DNA of 64,000 nucleotides from Theristus sp. LFF4_11 (GCA_030248135.1 JASANC010002071.1:36276-100275); one strand, 5' to 3'. Numbered from the stretch's first letter, positions 11,101 to 23,460 are shown. Translations and numbers: made by a program. Notes: generated by a model not told the origin, from the sequence alone.

Positions 11101-14100
11101 GTGATGAATGCTTTCGGTGTAGGCGGTTGCTGTGGAGCTCTGTCCTGGACTGAAAGCACGCATCACGCGATCACCAACCAACCAGCTGATGGCCTATAAA
11201 TTAGATTCGACTGTATGCAGCTGAACTAAAACATTTGTGCATGTTATGCGTTGTCGCATTTCAACCTGGCATACAGTATGCCGATGGGCTGACAGCTCCG
11301 CATGTCCAGATGTCTGCAGTATGAGATCGTGTCGAGACCATACAACAAATACCGTACTCAGTGCGTTCAGAGTCGTCTGCTCGCATTCATAATTGCGCCA
11401 AGCTCTGACCTTGAATGACACGCGGGCAACAGACGCCGAATCGCTCTTGACTGACGCACTTGTAGCCAGTGGGGCAGCTGTCAGCAGGGCAACGCACGAA
11501 GCGTTCGGTGCCCGGATACGCCACTGGTTGCGCGTTGCCGAAACACGGCTTCTGACCAGCTGCAAACGATCGGACGACCAGCGATTACCGTGATGCAGCT
11601 TGTGTGTTGTTCATTCATTTTATTTCGCAAGAATTACCAGAGTTTGAACTCAACCAACTGGTAAATTTTTCCAGTGGCCGAAACTCAACAAGCTGCTTCG
11701 TTTCCAGTAGAGAAAAAACGCTTCATTTTCTTGTTTGACTATTTTGTTAGGTGCTTTTTCCATCGTTTGACCAAGAACGAACTGTAAACTGAAAGGACCA
11801 AAAAAACTCAAGGTTGTGCCGCGTACCAGACTGACAAACAAGAACGCAGTCGAGCTGCGACGCATAGAGATTGCGTTTTTCCGGATGCGTTTCATCGCAT
11901 GCTCGAAACGCGAGACATTCGTCCAGCTGATGGTCATAGTACCAAAAGATTTGACCATCCAACGAATTGCAGGACGGCGGGCGACCGCTGTTGTGGCATG
12001 CGGTGTTGTTTGTTGCAACCTTTTGAGGAACCGTACTATTGAAGACGAAAACTGGTGTGACCGTTGAAAATGTTGATGGAACAATGGAGCGAGTAAACGA
12101 GGTGGCTGTCGCAGTTGCGTTTTTTGAGTTTGGCGTCGTTCGTTTTGCTGAAGCACTGGCTGTTGTGATTTGGACAGCTTCAGGCGTCGTAGTTGTCGTT
12201 GCGGTTGCAGTAGTAGTTGTAGTTGTAGTTGTAGTAGTAGTCGTTGTAGTAGTAGTCGTTGTAGTAGTGCTGGTGGTGGTAGTAGTTGTCGTAGTTGTGG
12301 TTGTTGTGGTTGTAGTTGTGGTTGTTGTGGTTGTTGTTGTTGTGGTTGTTGTTGTTGTCGTGGTTGTGGTTGTTGTTGTGGTTGTGGTTGTGGTTGTACT
12401 TGTAATTGTAGTAGTGGTGGTGGTCGAGGTTGTAGTAGTAGTTGTCGTTGTCGTGGTTGACGTGTCAGGTGTCACGCCAACTGACATTACAGCCACCTTT
12501 CTCCTTGACAGCGTTTGCTCAGTGGTAGTCCGATTCCCATCGGTGATGTCAATGATTTCAGCGGACGAACTCACAACCGACCATCCTACCGGACAACAGA
12601 TGCCGAATCGAAAGTCCGTGCGAACACAGTTGTAGCCGTGCGGACAGGCACGAGCGATCGACGATTGAAAGCAACGAATTCGTGCGGTGCTGTTGACGCG
12701 TGTCAACGGTTGCACGTTGTTCGGACAGTGGGTGCCCGTGAAGTCTGCAAATAGTTCCAATGGCATCTTCTGTTTCTAAGGTGCAAGGAGCGAGCAAAAT
12801 TTGAATGAAAGAAATAAGGCGGTCAGAAACTTAATTGGGTGTTAAATTTGACGTGTTTTTTAATCAATTACCGGCAGGTTTTTGGCTATTTTGCTTGTTC
12901 TTTGTTCCTTACACACATGATCAGAAAAAAATCCGGCATTCTTGAACGGCACAACTCCTAGTCTGCAACTGATCTCGCCTTGATTGAGAAGACAAGAGGT
13001 GCCTTATTTATTCGGCCATACTGCACGTCAAAAACACTAACACAAAAACGTTACAACGCGTTCATTTCAGCGCGTTCTCGTACAGTCACCGCCAACGTTT
13101 CACACGCCAGCTTCAACTTTACAAAACAACACTTGTTTCAAAAACGCTTTACAAACACTTTAAAACTTTCAAACAACACTTACACCACCAAACTCACATT
13201 ATTCTCAACGCCGAATAAAAAACGCACCAAAGATGCCTGCCGAATGAGTAACTGGCCGACCTGGCAAGCAGTACGCCACACAATCGCGTTCACTGACGAA
13301 CTGATTGGCCAACGGATCGGTCGGCTGATCGGCGCAGTGTACCATCAGGAACTGGCGACATGTCTGAGTCCAGTCATCGAAATACCACCGCCATTGGCGG
13401 ATTTTTCGATTGTTGACGTCGTCACAAGTGACGTCAGCTGGCGGACGATTGTCGCCGAGGCAGCGCGCCTCCGGTGTCGACTACAGAAAACACTCATGAC
13501 TTTCATTTATATTTGTTTTTGATGAAAAGTGGGTTTTCACGATTGGATGTCTCTGGAATTCGATTGTTTGCTGAAAACTGCCCGACCTGCTAACAGGTTT
13601 CTTTCAACTTTTCGTTTGAACTTCAACTTCAACTTGAAAACTTCTTGTTTTCTCACAGCAAACTAAAAGAAAAGTCAGCAATCCTTGAACCGTCACTTTA
13701 ACGGCACTCCATAAACACTTACAAGAGTGCTCGTCCGAGTGACGAAAATTCGGTGCCTAACATGTACCTAACCTAAACGTGCCCAAGACGCTGCCGAACG
13801 AATAGCAGGGCCCAGTGCTAGGGGTCACTTACAGCAATGAACAACAACAAAAGCCAGTGTACGGAGCCTTCGCGTTCCAAAATGCGAAAAACACGTGCGG
13901 TCTGGCTGATGAGGAATTGGGCAGATACTGATCCGCAGTGTGGCGGACAACGACGCCAACATATCAACAGCAACAAGAACGAAAGGAAAAACAGCAAAGG
14001 GACATTCATGAATCAGTACTTAGTAACCGCGCAGCTATGTTTTAACACAGCTACGCGTCACTAAACGCTGCTTCATGAATGCACCTTAATAAGAAAACAC

Positions 14101-16291
14101 GGCATTCCGCGAAACGAACTTTGTCGATGCACGGCGCATGCTCGCATGACTCCGTTTCGTATAAAGACGGACACTTAGTGTCCGGATCACTGCCCTTGAA
14201 CAGCACCCTTCGCCAGCGGCCTCGTTCGCCGACGCCGCACGAATTCGAACAGCCCGACCAAGGCGACCAATCGGAGACGTTGCATTCGTTGTCTGAAGAA
14301 AAGGTCTACAATTGGATTTTAATGGATTATTGTTTTGTTGGATTTTCGTTATATTATTGATCATATCTTGGTTAACACTCAACGTTAATATTTTGAGAAA
14401 AACTGAAATCAATTTCTCGGAAAATGTGCCAATTAACCGTAACAAACTAGCCAACAAATTGTTTTGTTGAAAAAAACTGTCAACTAAAGCGTCGACATTG
14501 TATTTGGTGTTGGTGTGTGACCGGTATGTTCACCAGTTTCTGAAGTGAGTGTGTTTCTTGTTTGAAAAGAAGTCGTTTGGTATGGTTTGGTGAAATAATG
14601 TTTGGTAATGCTTTTCACTGAACAACATAGCCGACAACACTGTTCTGTTCCGTTCTGATCTGTTCTGTTTTATTCGGCGCTCTTAAGCGTCAGACAAATG
14701 CACAAGGAAACAGGTTCCAATCCAGCAAGCTGGGTACACAGCCGACAACCCTGTTGCGTTTCCACGTCATTCGTGCTCACCAGTGGGCGGATGACAGGGC
14801 TGCTTGTTGCACACGCGTATCTCCACGAGCGGTTCGTCGCAGCCGAGTGCGCTGCCCTCCGTCAGTTCGCGAGCGCGCACCCGCATGCCACGATCGCACG
14901 ACCGCGAGCACGAGGACCAAAACGTCCAGGCGCTGTGGCGGCATGCTGTCGCAAACAAAACAGAACATTCGCTTTATTTTTTTTCTTGTAGAAAATAATT
15001 GAAAAGCGCATTCATAAAGCAGTATTTAGCGACGCATAGATGTGTTAACACACACCTACGCGGTCGCTAAATAGTGCTTCATGAATGCCCCTGGTCACTC
15101 TATCGTCACAAATCTCAGGGATTCGAGTTACTCCGCCAATTTTGCATTCCAGCGTCAAGCATGAAACTGCATTGAGTCACAAAGCCAAAAGCAACAATAG
15201 TTAGTTCTTGTTTACCAAAAGTCGTCTGCCCATGGTGGTTGCTCCTACGTACCTTTTATGTTTCAGGGAAACGTAACGCCAGTAAAAAGAAAAAAGCATC
15301 AACTTACTGATGACCGGCGTGTGACAGGGATTCTGGTTGTCGTGTTCGGATGAGCAGACCGCGATTGGCTGGCCGCTGGCGATGCAACGCGTGAATTGCT
15401 CGCAAGCTGTATTTTGTTCTTTTCTGTTGGTTTTGATTTTATTTGACTTTCTAAATACGAAAAAGCTCGTATCTATACTTGCGTGTAGCGACGCAAATGC
15501 ATGTGCACATGTTCAAAAGACGCTACAAAAATGTCCGGTCCTGTCCGCCTAAGTGTCCCGCGCGGGTCTCCGTGTCCCGGAAATAAAAGTGACCAAAGTG
15601 CCGAGTGTGATGTTGACACTTTTTTGGCCGTTGAATAGCCACATATTGCCATTTCGGTACATCACACCGGACAGGCACGCAGGACAACCTCGCAAATAAA
15701 ACACCGGACGGACACCTTAAAGGTTAATTCATGCGCACAATAGCTGTCCGGCACGTCACGTCTCATTCATGGAGCAAACCAGCAATCTAGCACGTCACGT
15801 TATCTTTCGAACACGTGCTCGTTCACACAAGAAGCACTCAAACATGACGTGTCGTGTCGTGACGTGTCGTGACGTTATAACGTGGTGCATGAATTGGCCT
15901 TTAGCGCGCGGCAGCATGACAGCAACTGCCACCGGCCCGGACGGCGCAGGAATACGTGCACTGAGGTGCACCAAGGCGACTTTTCGCGCAATTTTTTGCT
16001 TGTTTTCAAAAAAACACGATGCTTTACCGTCGACGTCGGCCGTGCACGGATCAGCACCGAACCATCGATGGCATCTCTCGTACGAGTTGTTGTTCACGCA
16101 CTCTTGGAAGATCCGACATCGCTGTTGGGGATCTGAATGTGTCGTGAAACTTGCTTTTGCTAAAGTTTCTTTTCATGTCTGAAAAGTTTGTGCAGCAATT
16201 AATATTGATGATACATACCTGGCTTAGAACGTTCTTGACCGCTCGTTCGCTCGAATAACAGCAGCGAAATCACGACCACCACGGAATTCAT
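8128..16291 (-). CDS. Large secreted mosaic: 2 TSP1, 3 Kunitz, 3 lustrin repeats, Thr mucin tract
   Basis: Twelve exons join with matching phases to 1,234 residues: 16219-16291, 16028-16132, 15308-15406, 14781-14945, 14120-14292, 13261-13480, 11827-12744, 11410-11559, 9884-10912, 9453-9608, 8866-9191, 8128-8418 (TAG). Most introns are phase 1. Residues 1-18 are a signal peptide (MNSVVVVISLLLF). Exons 2-3 form a small Cys-rich unit; exons 4 and 5 are TSP1 domains (WSSCSRSCDRG, WSGCSNSCGVG). Kunitz domains: about residues 206-278 (RWYFDD core), 530-584 (FWYYD) and 918-977 (LFYYD). Lustrin-type repeats ending CCP are in exons 7, 8 and 10. Exon 7 also has a long Thr tract; exons 9 and 11 share a 60-residue Cys module and Gln/Pro-rich linkers. 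The last exon is a basic Cys-rich tail. Papilin and MLT-11-like nematode proteins have comparable mixes, so a secreted matrix or cuticle protease-inhibitor role is inferred. The exon 5 donor (GTTCGT) is the weakest junction. Confidence 0.75.
8551..8639. mobile_element. MITE family B copy 1
   Basis: Palindromic element with TIR AGGAGCATTCATGAAGCAGT and matching right end, flanked by TAA at 8548-8550 and 8640-8642. The centre GCGTAG...CTACGCG forms a second stem. Its intron lies between the last two exons of the large mosaic gene. TIR and TAA flank suggest a PIF/Harbinger-type MITE. Confidence 0.85.
8881..8920 (-). repeat. Polyglutamine-coding CAA/CAG tract
   Basis: TTG/CTG repeats on the plus strand encode an uninterrupted run of about 11 glutamines on the minus strand, at the 3' end of the 8866-9191 exon of the mosaic gene. 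The coding strand mixes CAA and CAG, which usually limits slippage. Confidence 0.8.
9355..9440. repeat. 33-bp tandem repeat in an intron
   Basis: ATGGTACACCACACCT followed by GTTTGCCTTAATC recurs about 2.5 times. It lies just downstream of the 9453-9608 exon on the minus strand; the last unit touches the donor region of that exon. Confidence 0.75.
9695..9870. repeat. Degenerate pentanucleotide repeat (TGAAY)n
   Basis: About 175 bp of TGAAC/TGAAT/TGAGC-type pentamers in the intron between the 9884-10912 and 9453-9608 exons. It ends only 14 bp before the donor of the former. Simple-sequence origin; no coding or element structure. Confidence 0.75.
10948..11060. mobile_element. MITE family C remnant (CACGTCAC-rich)
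   Basis: Contains GGCACGTCACCGTCACGTCA, TTCATTCATGATGCAAA and GGCATGTCACGTTATC, in the same order as in the fuller copy at 15718-15903. It directly abuts a family A MITE. Confidence 0.55.
11060..11215. mobile_element. MITE family A copy
   Basis: The right end reads AACCAGCTGATGGCCTATAA then ATTCGACTGTA; the left end is the diverged complement (CATCCGCTGATTCGTTGG). The shared middle GTTGCTGTGGAG...TCTGTCCTGGACTGAAAGCA is present. It lies in the intron after exon 11410-11559. Confidence 0.75.
12150..12460 (-). repeat. Poly-threonine mucin-coding tract
   Basis: About 300 bp of ACN codons on the minus strand (GTN on plus) within exon 11827-12744. It encodes well over 80 threonines in near-unbroken series with a few Ser and Ala. 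The codons vary at third positions, so selection on the protein rather than plain triplet slippage is suggested. Expected to be densely O-glycosylated. The antisense poly-Val frame and the Cys-rich plus frame are shadows. Confidence 0.85.
13998..14086. mobile_element. MITE family B copy 2
   Basis: Palindrome AGGGACATTCATGAATCAGT ... GCTTCATGAATGCACCT with central CGCGCAGCTATG/CAGCTACGCG arms. CAA at the left and TAA at the right flank it. It lies in the intron after the second TSP1 exon (14120-14292), about 34 bp from its donor. Confidence 0.85.
14628..14760. repeat. Dispersed repeat family F copy 1, flanked by short direct repeats
   Basis: TTCGGCGCTCTTAAGCGTCA and GGTTCCAATCCAGCAAGCTG recur almost identically at 26390-26480 and more loosely at 31955-32060. 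Copy 1 sits between two near-identical direct repeats (AGCCGACAACACTGTT and AGCCGACAACCCTGTT), which look like a long target-site duplication. GGTTCCAATCC resembles a tRNA B box, so a SINE is possible. Confidence 0.5.
15005..15092. mobile_element. MITE family B copy 3
   Basis: Palindrome AGCGCATTCATAAAGCAGTA ... GTGCTTCATGAATGCCCCT with inner arms GCGACGCATAG / CTACGCGGTCGC. Lies in the intron between the 15308-15406 and 14781-14945 exons. Confidence 0.82.
15524..15719. mobile_element. MITE family D copy 3
   Basis: Left ACAAAAATGTCCGGTCCTGT and right ACACCGGACGGACACCTT are inverted; the centre has GTGTCCCGGAAATAAAAGTG as in copies 1 and 2. Its right end abuts the family C element that follows. 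Confidence 0.6.
15718..15903. mobile_element. MITE family C, fullest copy
   Basis: Ends AAAGGTTAATTCATGC and GCATGAATTGGCCTTT are inverted repeats. The interior carries inverted runs of CACGTCACG and CGTGTCGTGACGTG, giving strong foldback potential. Situated in the intron between exons 16028-16132 and 15308-15406 of the mosaic gene. Confidence 0.7.
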
Positions 16292-18188
16292 GGTGTGCCG
16301 TTTTGAAGAATCAATAATCAGTTGTAATGAAACTTTTGAAACTGTTCATTTTTATTCTGTCCATAAATTTTACTTTCAATTTCAAGTGCATATGAACAAA
16401 ACAGAACACAGCGTGAGCTGCAGTCCTCTTCAAGATTGGTGAGCTGAAATAAACAATGTAGCCAAAAAAACACTTCATCCCTCAAAACATGTTGTTCCAG
16501 TTCAAATTTTGTTTCAAAATTAGTTCAGTTTATAAGTTTACTTTATTTACTTATGGTCGAACTGAAAACAGCTCCAAATGAATCCAAAATTTTACATCAG
16601 TGTGGACTTGAAAAATGTCTCGCATCACTCCAGTACATGCGTTTCTCACGAAGTAAAAAACACACATCATGGTGAACATGTAAACTTCACAAGAAAATGC
16701 GTGCAAAATGCGTTCATTTGTTTTATTTTGCAGTTGCATGAGAGAAAAAAACGTTGAAATAAACGCAAAAAACCGCACGCAAGTGTTTGGATTTTAGTGT
16801 GCGCACATGACAAGAAGTAGATAAATGGCATGAGCGGTAAAAATAATCATGGTCGTTACCGTGCGCAACTTCACCGACCACAAAATGCACAATATCGAAC
16901 ACGTATGTACAGGGTGTTCCGAAAAACTGCTACAGCCCTGTTTTTCCAATCAGGTGTTTGCTTTGAAAAGTGCCATGGCTTGCGTTGCCACTTGTCGTGT
17001 TTATTTAAAATTTCAAATCTTAACTCATCTCAAACAGTAAATATGGGTAAAAATTTTAACCCAAAATTCCGGATTTAGTGGAACATGCGTCCTTTTTGAA
17101 ATACCCTGTATGTCAGGATAAATGCAGGATTTCAAGGCGTGAGAGAAAGGTCGAGTAGTGAGATACTTCACCTTGCGTGCGCACGTTTTTCTAGACGGTT
17201 TTGGGGTTTTGGTGCATGCCAATTTGCATCACATGCATACCAAACCGAACATGATTTGTCGCTGAGATGTTCATTATCTGTCTGAGATTAACCACGATGC
17301 GTGTGGCGGAAAACTTTGCGTTTTTCCGTCGTGTGATTGCGGTTTTCATCGAAAAAGGTGTCTTGTTTTGCTGATTCAATGTAACTCGTTGACTTTGTTG
17401 TTATCGTTGAGACAACGGTCATTAAATGAATAATGATCACAATGTGGCCATAAAATAAAAAAACTGGCCACTCCACTATGATGACGCACGTTATAACGGG
17501 TGTTGATTTTTAAAATTGCTGCTTTTATGCTCCTGGTAAACACGATGGTGGGTTTTACTGTACTACTCATCTTTTTTTCTGTGACAAGAACATTTTAAAT
17601 CATTTAAAAAAACGTTTTTTATTAACAAACGACTGCCGTTCAAACGACGCTGATCCGCCAAAAAAATTGAAGATTCAACAACAAGCCTGAAATGTCATGA
17701 ACTCGAGATGGTCATGATTTAAAAATTAAAATTAAAAAAAAACTACGGTCAGAACGGAAAGTCCCTTTCCCAGCGATTTGCTTAAAAGGCAAACAACATC
17801 CTATCGCATAAACGTGTGGTCCCCAAAATGCAGTGTTTGGTGAGGAATTGTCAAAGAATTTTTTTTTTCAAACCTTGCATAGCCCAATGCTTACAATCGA
17901 ATGAAAAAACGAAATGTAAACAGACGGTTATCTGAATCTATCACCATTTTAGAATAAGCTGCTAGCTAACACATATATGATGATACTATCAGAGAAGAAA
18001 CCCGCATCATGCTCAATGAAGCCTGCCTTGCCTTTTATTTGTTATCATTGTGGGAGTGGGACTGTTTATGCACACTGTTAGCTCTTCTTTTCTCCTGTTG
18101 ACTCGCGTTAAAAAACATTGACGTTATTGATGCTCCGAACCATCTTTGACGCTAAAATTTTAAAATTTTGACAGAAAGCAGACAGAAA
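16292..18188. other. Intergenic stretch between the mosaic gene and the LITAF-type gene
   Basis: AT-rich divergent intergenic region, so both 5' regions should lie here. Apart from the Tc1/mariner-type MITE at 16908-17110 I see no element, RNA gene or convincing core promoter. Confidence 0.6.
16908..17110. mobile_element. Tc1/mariner-type MITE (ACAGGGTGTTCC ends)
   Basis: Left TACAGGGTGTTCCGAAAA and right TTTTTGAAATACCCTGTA are inverted repeats, with TA at each extreme. ACAGGGTGTTTC-like ends are typical of mariner-derived elements. About 200 bp, non-coding. Confidence 0.75.
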
Positions 18189-21100
18189 ATGGCAGTTCCA
18201 CAGCAGTATGAGAAGCAATATCCGCCATTTGACGAGCCCGGACAACCACAGCAGCCTCCACCGTATGCGGTATCGCCAATTCAGAAACTTCAGCCAAAGT
18301 TTTTTTGTTCACTGTTGGGCCACTCAGTGTCGAAGATGAGCGAGGTCTCGTGACACTACACCTTCCAACCCGGGACCCTGGACGTGCATGATTCCAACAT
18401 TCATTTCATGCCAAAATCGATTCCAAGACTCCATTGCATGCCAATATTTTGAAGCAAGGGACGAAATTGTGGCATGGAATGAATTTTGGCACAGATTTCG
18501 AAATAGTCTTTGGCATTTTTGAGCATGGTAGCCAGAAAATCCATTTGAATCATATCATGTGTTTGTCGATTTTGGTCAGTGTTTCTGCTTTTGTTCCCAT
18601 CGCAGCAACAACAACCGCAGCAGCCCACCGTGCAGTATACCACCGGTGCAAGCGGTGTGATTGTCTCGCAGTCCTCGGTGGTGTTTGGAGTGAACCCGCT
18701 TGAAATGGACTGTCCGTATTGCCGTGTGAGAATATGCTTTTTTTCTATCTGTTGATTTGATTCACATCGGAATCACCAACGAATCAGCTGATTACCTATA
18801 ACTTTGAGTTCGACTGTAAACATTTTCAGCCCAGCAAATAGCCCAGTCTGGTGGGTTGTCCGTCCGCGAATCGTCCCACATTAAGAAAGAGATTCGCATT
18901 TGTTTCTCAGGAGCACATCACGACTGTCACAAAGACGAGCGCCGGCTTGATGGCTTGGATGATTTTCGGCGTCATGTTCATTCTCGGTTTCTTTCTGCTG
19001 ATTCCGTGGTGTTTCAGTTGCGTGCCATTCTGCATCGACTCCTGCTTAGACACGGCAAGTGCAGTTTTCGCTTTCTATTCAATAATTGGATTGACGGCGT
19101 TTCGTTTTTGAATTTTAATTCAAAAGCTTGGTGATTTTGATGAGAATGATTGTGAAAAACTTATTTGTGTCAAATTTGACACAGAATTGGGTTTCTGAAC
19201 GTCTTTTCTCTTGCATTCAAATTTCGCGTGCTCCTTGCACCCTGAAAAAAGCTGCCATGTTTAATCGGCCATACCGTACGGTGATTTTGTACGGTCCGTT
19301 GTAAAAAAATCAGGCGCTCGCACATCAAATGCGGTTCTTCAGGCTCCGTCATTGATTTAGCTTTAGCACAATTTTGATTTTCGAAGGTTCAAAGACTCGA
19401 AGGTTCAAACGTTCAAAAGTCCAAAGGTTCGAATTTTTGGCCGATTAACAACTTTTATTTTTAAATTTTTTAATTTTTCTTAAAAAAAACAAAATTTGTT
19501 GTAAATTGTAATCATTCACCCCAAACAAAGGGAGGGGCCTCCTATTATCATAGTTGTTCTAGGGGGGGGGGGGGGGGGGGGGGCCCCCCCCCCAAAAATT
19601 TTTTGAATCTATCTCTATCAGACAGGTTTTTTCGGCTCAGCTATTACTGGTATCTATCAAAAAAAAAATTCTCAGCCAGCTATCTATCTGAAAATTTTTG
19701 TCTTCGATCGAAGACATAAAATGAGTCAATTTTTGACCAAAATTTACCTTTTTTTGCTAGTAATTCTTGAAAATTTCGCTAATTTTAGGTAAAATACGCG
19801 TTTATACTTGATTTTTTAGTGTATTTCTAGCATTATTTTGCTGTTTTTATAGCAGCGTTTTAGCTATCTGTCTATGGCCCTTGACAAAACTACGGACCGT
19901 ATACGGAGGTTATACGGCGCACGCTCAACAAAACTACGGACCGTATACGGAGGTGCGCGCAGCGAAAAATGGCGCCAATTTTACATTCTCAGCACACGCT
20001 GCGCGTGCTTAACAAAACTACGGACATTATACGGAGGTTTTCAAAAACGATTGGAAATGTTCAGATATGGCTGGGAATCGATTATACAATCAATCCTAAA
20101 CAATTTTGGCGCCAAATTCAAAATTTTTTAGGCGGGAATTCAAAAAACACTCAAAACAGTTGAAAAACAATAGGAAATGATCAGGGTTTGTTGAATATGA
20201 ATCAAAACAATCAGTCTAAGCAATTTGGTCGCCAATTTTTTGAATGGCGGGAAATTTAAAATTCAAATTTCTAAAAGATAAAAAACGACTGAAAATAACT
20301 TTGTTTCTTGAACATCGAAAAAATTGGTTAATGTGCTGACTGCCTGAACAAAGACTGCGGTACCTTTATTTTTATTCGGTCTCGACACCATCTTCATGAA
20401 AATGCTTCTAATCGTCGGTAGCATGTGCCAAAATATTTTCAAAAGCCATGCAGTATGATGAACAGAATGTTGAATTACCAATTACGACATTGTTGCTCAA
20501 ACCAATACAATCACCTTTTTACGTCTAGTCGAAATCCGTAAAATGTCCGTAGTTTTGCCAAGCGTGCTCCGTAAAACCTCCGTTGAATTTTTTTCTTTCC
20601 TGTGTTATAGTGGAGATGAGGGAGGAGTACCGGAACTGCAGATGCAGGTGTGCATCATCACTAAGCAGAAATGTGACAGTCTCCTTCTAATACCAATCGG
20701 AGTTCATTGTGTCAACTGATCAAGCAGCTGAAATACATATTAAAGCGACATATGTCGCCCCACATTTCTGTCGTCTGCGCAATCCGTCTCGGCGCCTTTG
20801 TCGGACAGGGGCGTCTGGGCGACTTGGGCGGTAACTCATGTTGCCGTAACAGTGTTGCTGTTCTTCGACAGTTTGCCAGTTTGCCTTCTTGCCAAAACTG
20901 TCGTTGAACATCGCTTTTATGCATATTGCGTGGACACAAGCCTACCCATGCAGTTAGGGATGGATCCGGCAAATTTGCCGGAATCCGGGCCGGATCCGGC
21001 AAAAGCCCGTTCCGGCCGGGCCGGATCCGGCAAAAATTGCCGGAATCCGGACCGGAATGGCCTTTTTATGTTTAAAAAACATCTACGCACATTTCGTCGC

Positions 21101-22890
21101 TTCTTCATCACATTTTCAGCATAAAACAGCACAGAAACAAAGTCAGCAAGACACAGCACATGAATCAACCAAAAATTACAACAACAACAATTGACAAAAT
21201 TCACATCGCATAGGGATAATCAAGTGCTGGCAACACTCCATTCAGAAACATGACCCTTTTCGGCGTTTTGAGTTGACAGACGAGATCGGCAGTACACAAA
21301 CACCTGCCTGGCTTCAGAGAACATTCGTTCGCTTGCCACGCTTGTTAATAGCGGTGCCAGGTATCTGCGCGCGATTGTCGATAGTTTGGGGTATTTAGAC
21401 GAGTTCAGCCGCCAAAAGTCTAGCATTAGATCACTTTTGTCCGGTTCGTCGATAAAATCATCCGACTCGTACATATTCATTTCGCCGCGCAGTTCGTCAT
21501 CGAGACTGGATCCGCCTGACGGGTTGCGCGGTCGCGCAGCGTGAAACTCAATGCCTCCGTAGAGGCCAGTCGATTTCTTTTTTGGTTCGGGCTCGCGTTC
21601 ACTTTCGTCATCGTCGTTGTTCGCGATCTCGGATGTATCGTCGCAGTTTGTGGGCGTCTCCGGTCGTTTCAAGATTTTCTTTGCAATGTAAAGTAGTTCA
21701 CAACAAACCGCGCCTTCATTTTCGAAGACGACTGCAGTATTCTTGAATCGCGGATCAACGTACGTGGCCATGATGTTGGATTCGTTGTGGAAAAGCGCAC
21801 GGAAGCGTGTGTCGATGCTGGTCAGCAGCGTTTTTTTGTCGTACCAATGCCACTCGCATCGACTTGTTCGATGCGCTGCTTCAGTGCGCAAACGGCGGGC
21901 AACACCGTTGAAATGGATTCGTCGTCTCGTGGATTCGTCGTTGGGAGGGTTTATCGGGTTTTAGGGGATTACGGCACCCCCGCACACCCACGGTAACACA
22001 CGTCGCTAAAATCGTTAGTGTTCTGCTAAGGCTCACAAAAAAGCAACTGTTTGACAGCTAACTGAATATGACCAACGAAGATGGCTGATTTCAAAAAAAA
22101 ACCTGCTATTGTTCATCAACAACGTCGGCCTAAAACTGGCAGCCACGTTTTTTAAAGTGGACGATGCTGCACATAAGTTTACCTCTCAAGACAAAAGCAG
22201 TGAACCATTGACCATTGAACAGAACACCAAACTAAAGCAACGCTCACTGATCACATGTCAAATGCACAACAACAAAACCAACAAAGCACCGAAACAAATT
22301 TGTCAAACCATTGAACAGCTCTGAAACGGAGGAATCAACTGGTTAATTCGCGGGTCTCGGCCATTCCGGCCGGATCCGGCCGGATCCGGCAAAATTGCGC
22401 CGGAATCCGGACCGGATCCGGATCCAATTTTAGGCGCCGGAATCCGGAATCCGGAATCCGGACCGGAACCGGCTCCATCCCTACATGCAGTATTGTTCTT
22501 GTAATTCAACTGTCGAAAAAGTATGCGAGAGGCTAACATCTGATCTCATTGTGTGCAAATAACTATGGCAAGTCGATCGATCGCATGAGAGGCCTGGCAA
22601 ACCCTCATAATGTGGCAGAATATCGTGAGAGCTGAGGAATCGGTGAGAGCGATTCCGATCTTCTTGGTTGCTGTTAAAAGTCAACGCACCAACGCACCAC
22701 ACGTTAAAAGTCGTCACCCTCGTGGCCTGGTGGTAGTGCGTTAGACTACAGTCTGTGCGCTCGGGGGATCGAGCCCCGCCGAGGGGTGTATAGGCACTTA
22801 ATGACAGAGAAAACTCGATGGGCGCCCTACTCAATGGCGTTCTGTACGCTTCTCTGGGTTAGCCCTGGCTAAAAACATCGCCTAAAAATC

Positions 22891-22924
<34 letters not shown>

Positions 22925-23420
22925 CGCAGCGGTGTGATCGCGATTGATCGCATTTGTGCACGAGCATTCGAGAAGCATGCGCTGTTTTTTTCAGCCCGCG
23001 TGTGATGTGCCCTCTCTTACAACTGTATACCAGGCTGGTTGTTATGTACCGTTTTGCTGGCTTGATTTGGGTCATTTGTGAAGTCCAGCTTCCATTGGTC
23101 AAGTGTCACCTTACATCTCTATCCATACACTGAGTTTCGGGGGTAGGTCAAAATATGGTAGGCTAGGTCATTCTATGGCAATTTTACAATTGCCATATTT
23201 TGACCGGGGGTCAAAATATGGCGGGAGTCAAAATATGGCATGACACCGGCTCAACAGAAAATTCTGTTGTTGCTCGCTGGATTAATGACATACTGTACAT
23301 GCGTGCACAGTACTGCTATTGACGATTGTAATCAGATCGTGTCAATACAAACAGTTCTATCATTAACGTAACACGTACGTCATAAATTCAGCATTCGCAC
23401 TGCGTGTTTCTGAAGATATT

Positions 23421-23460
<40 letters not shown>

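Noticed and set aside
12039..12635. Long poly-valine and Cys/Ser-rich plus-strand open frames
   Set aside because: They are antisense readings of the poly-threonine exon and show no independent coding signal.
13818..14009. Possible extra exon ending at a perfect GTAAGT (minus strand, 13832)
   Set aside because: Including it is not needed: exon 14120-14292 joins exon 13261-13480 in phase 0 directly. The frame is hydrophobic without domain features and overlaps a MITE.
22712..22785. tRNA gene
   Set aside because: A and B boxes are present, but there is no proper acceptor stem closure, and the unit continues into a repeated body and CAA tail found twice; it is a SINE.
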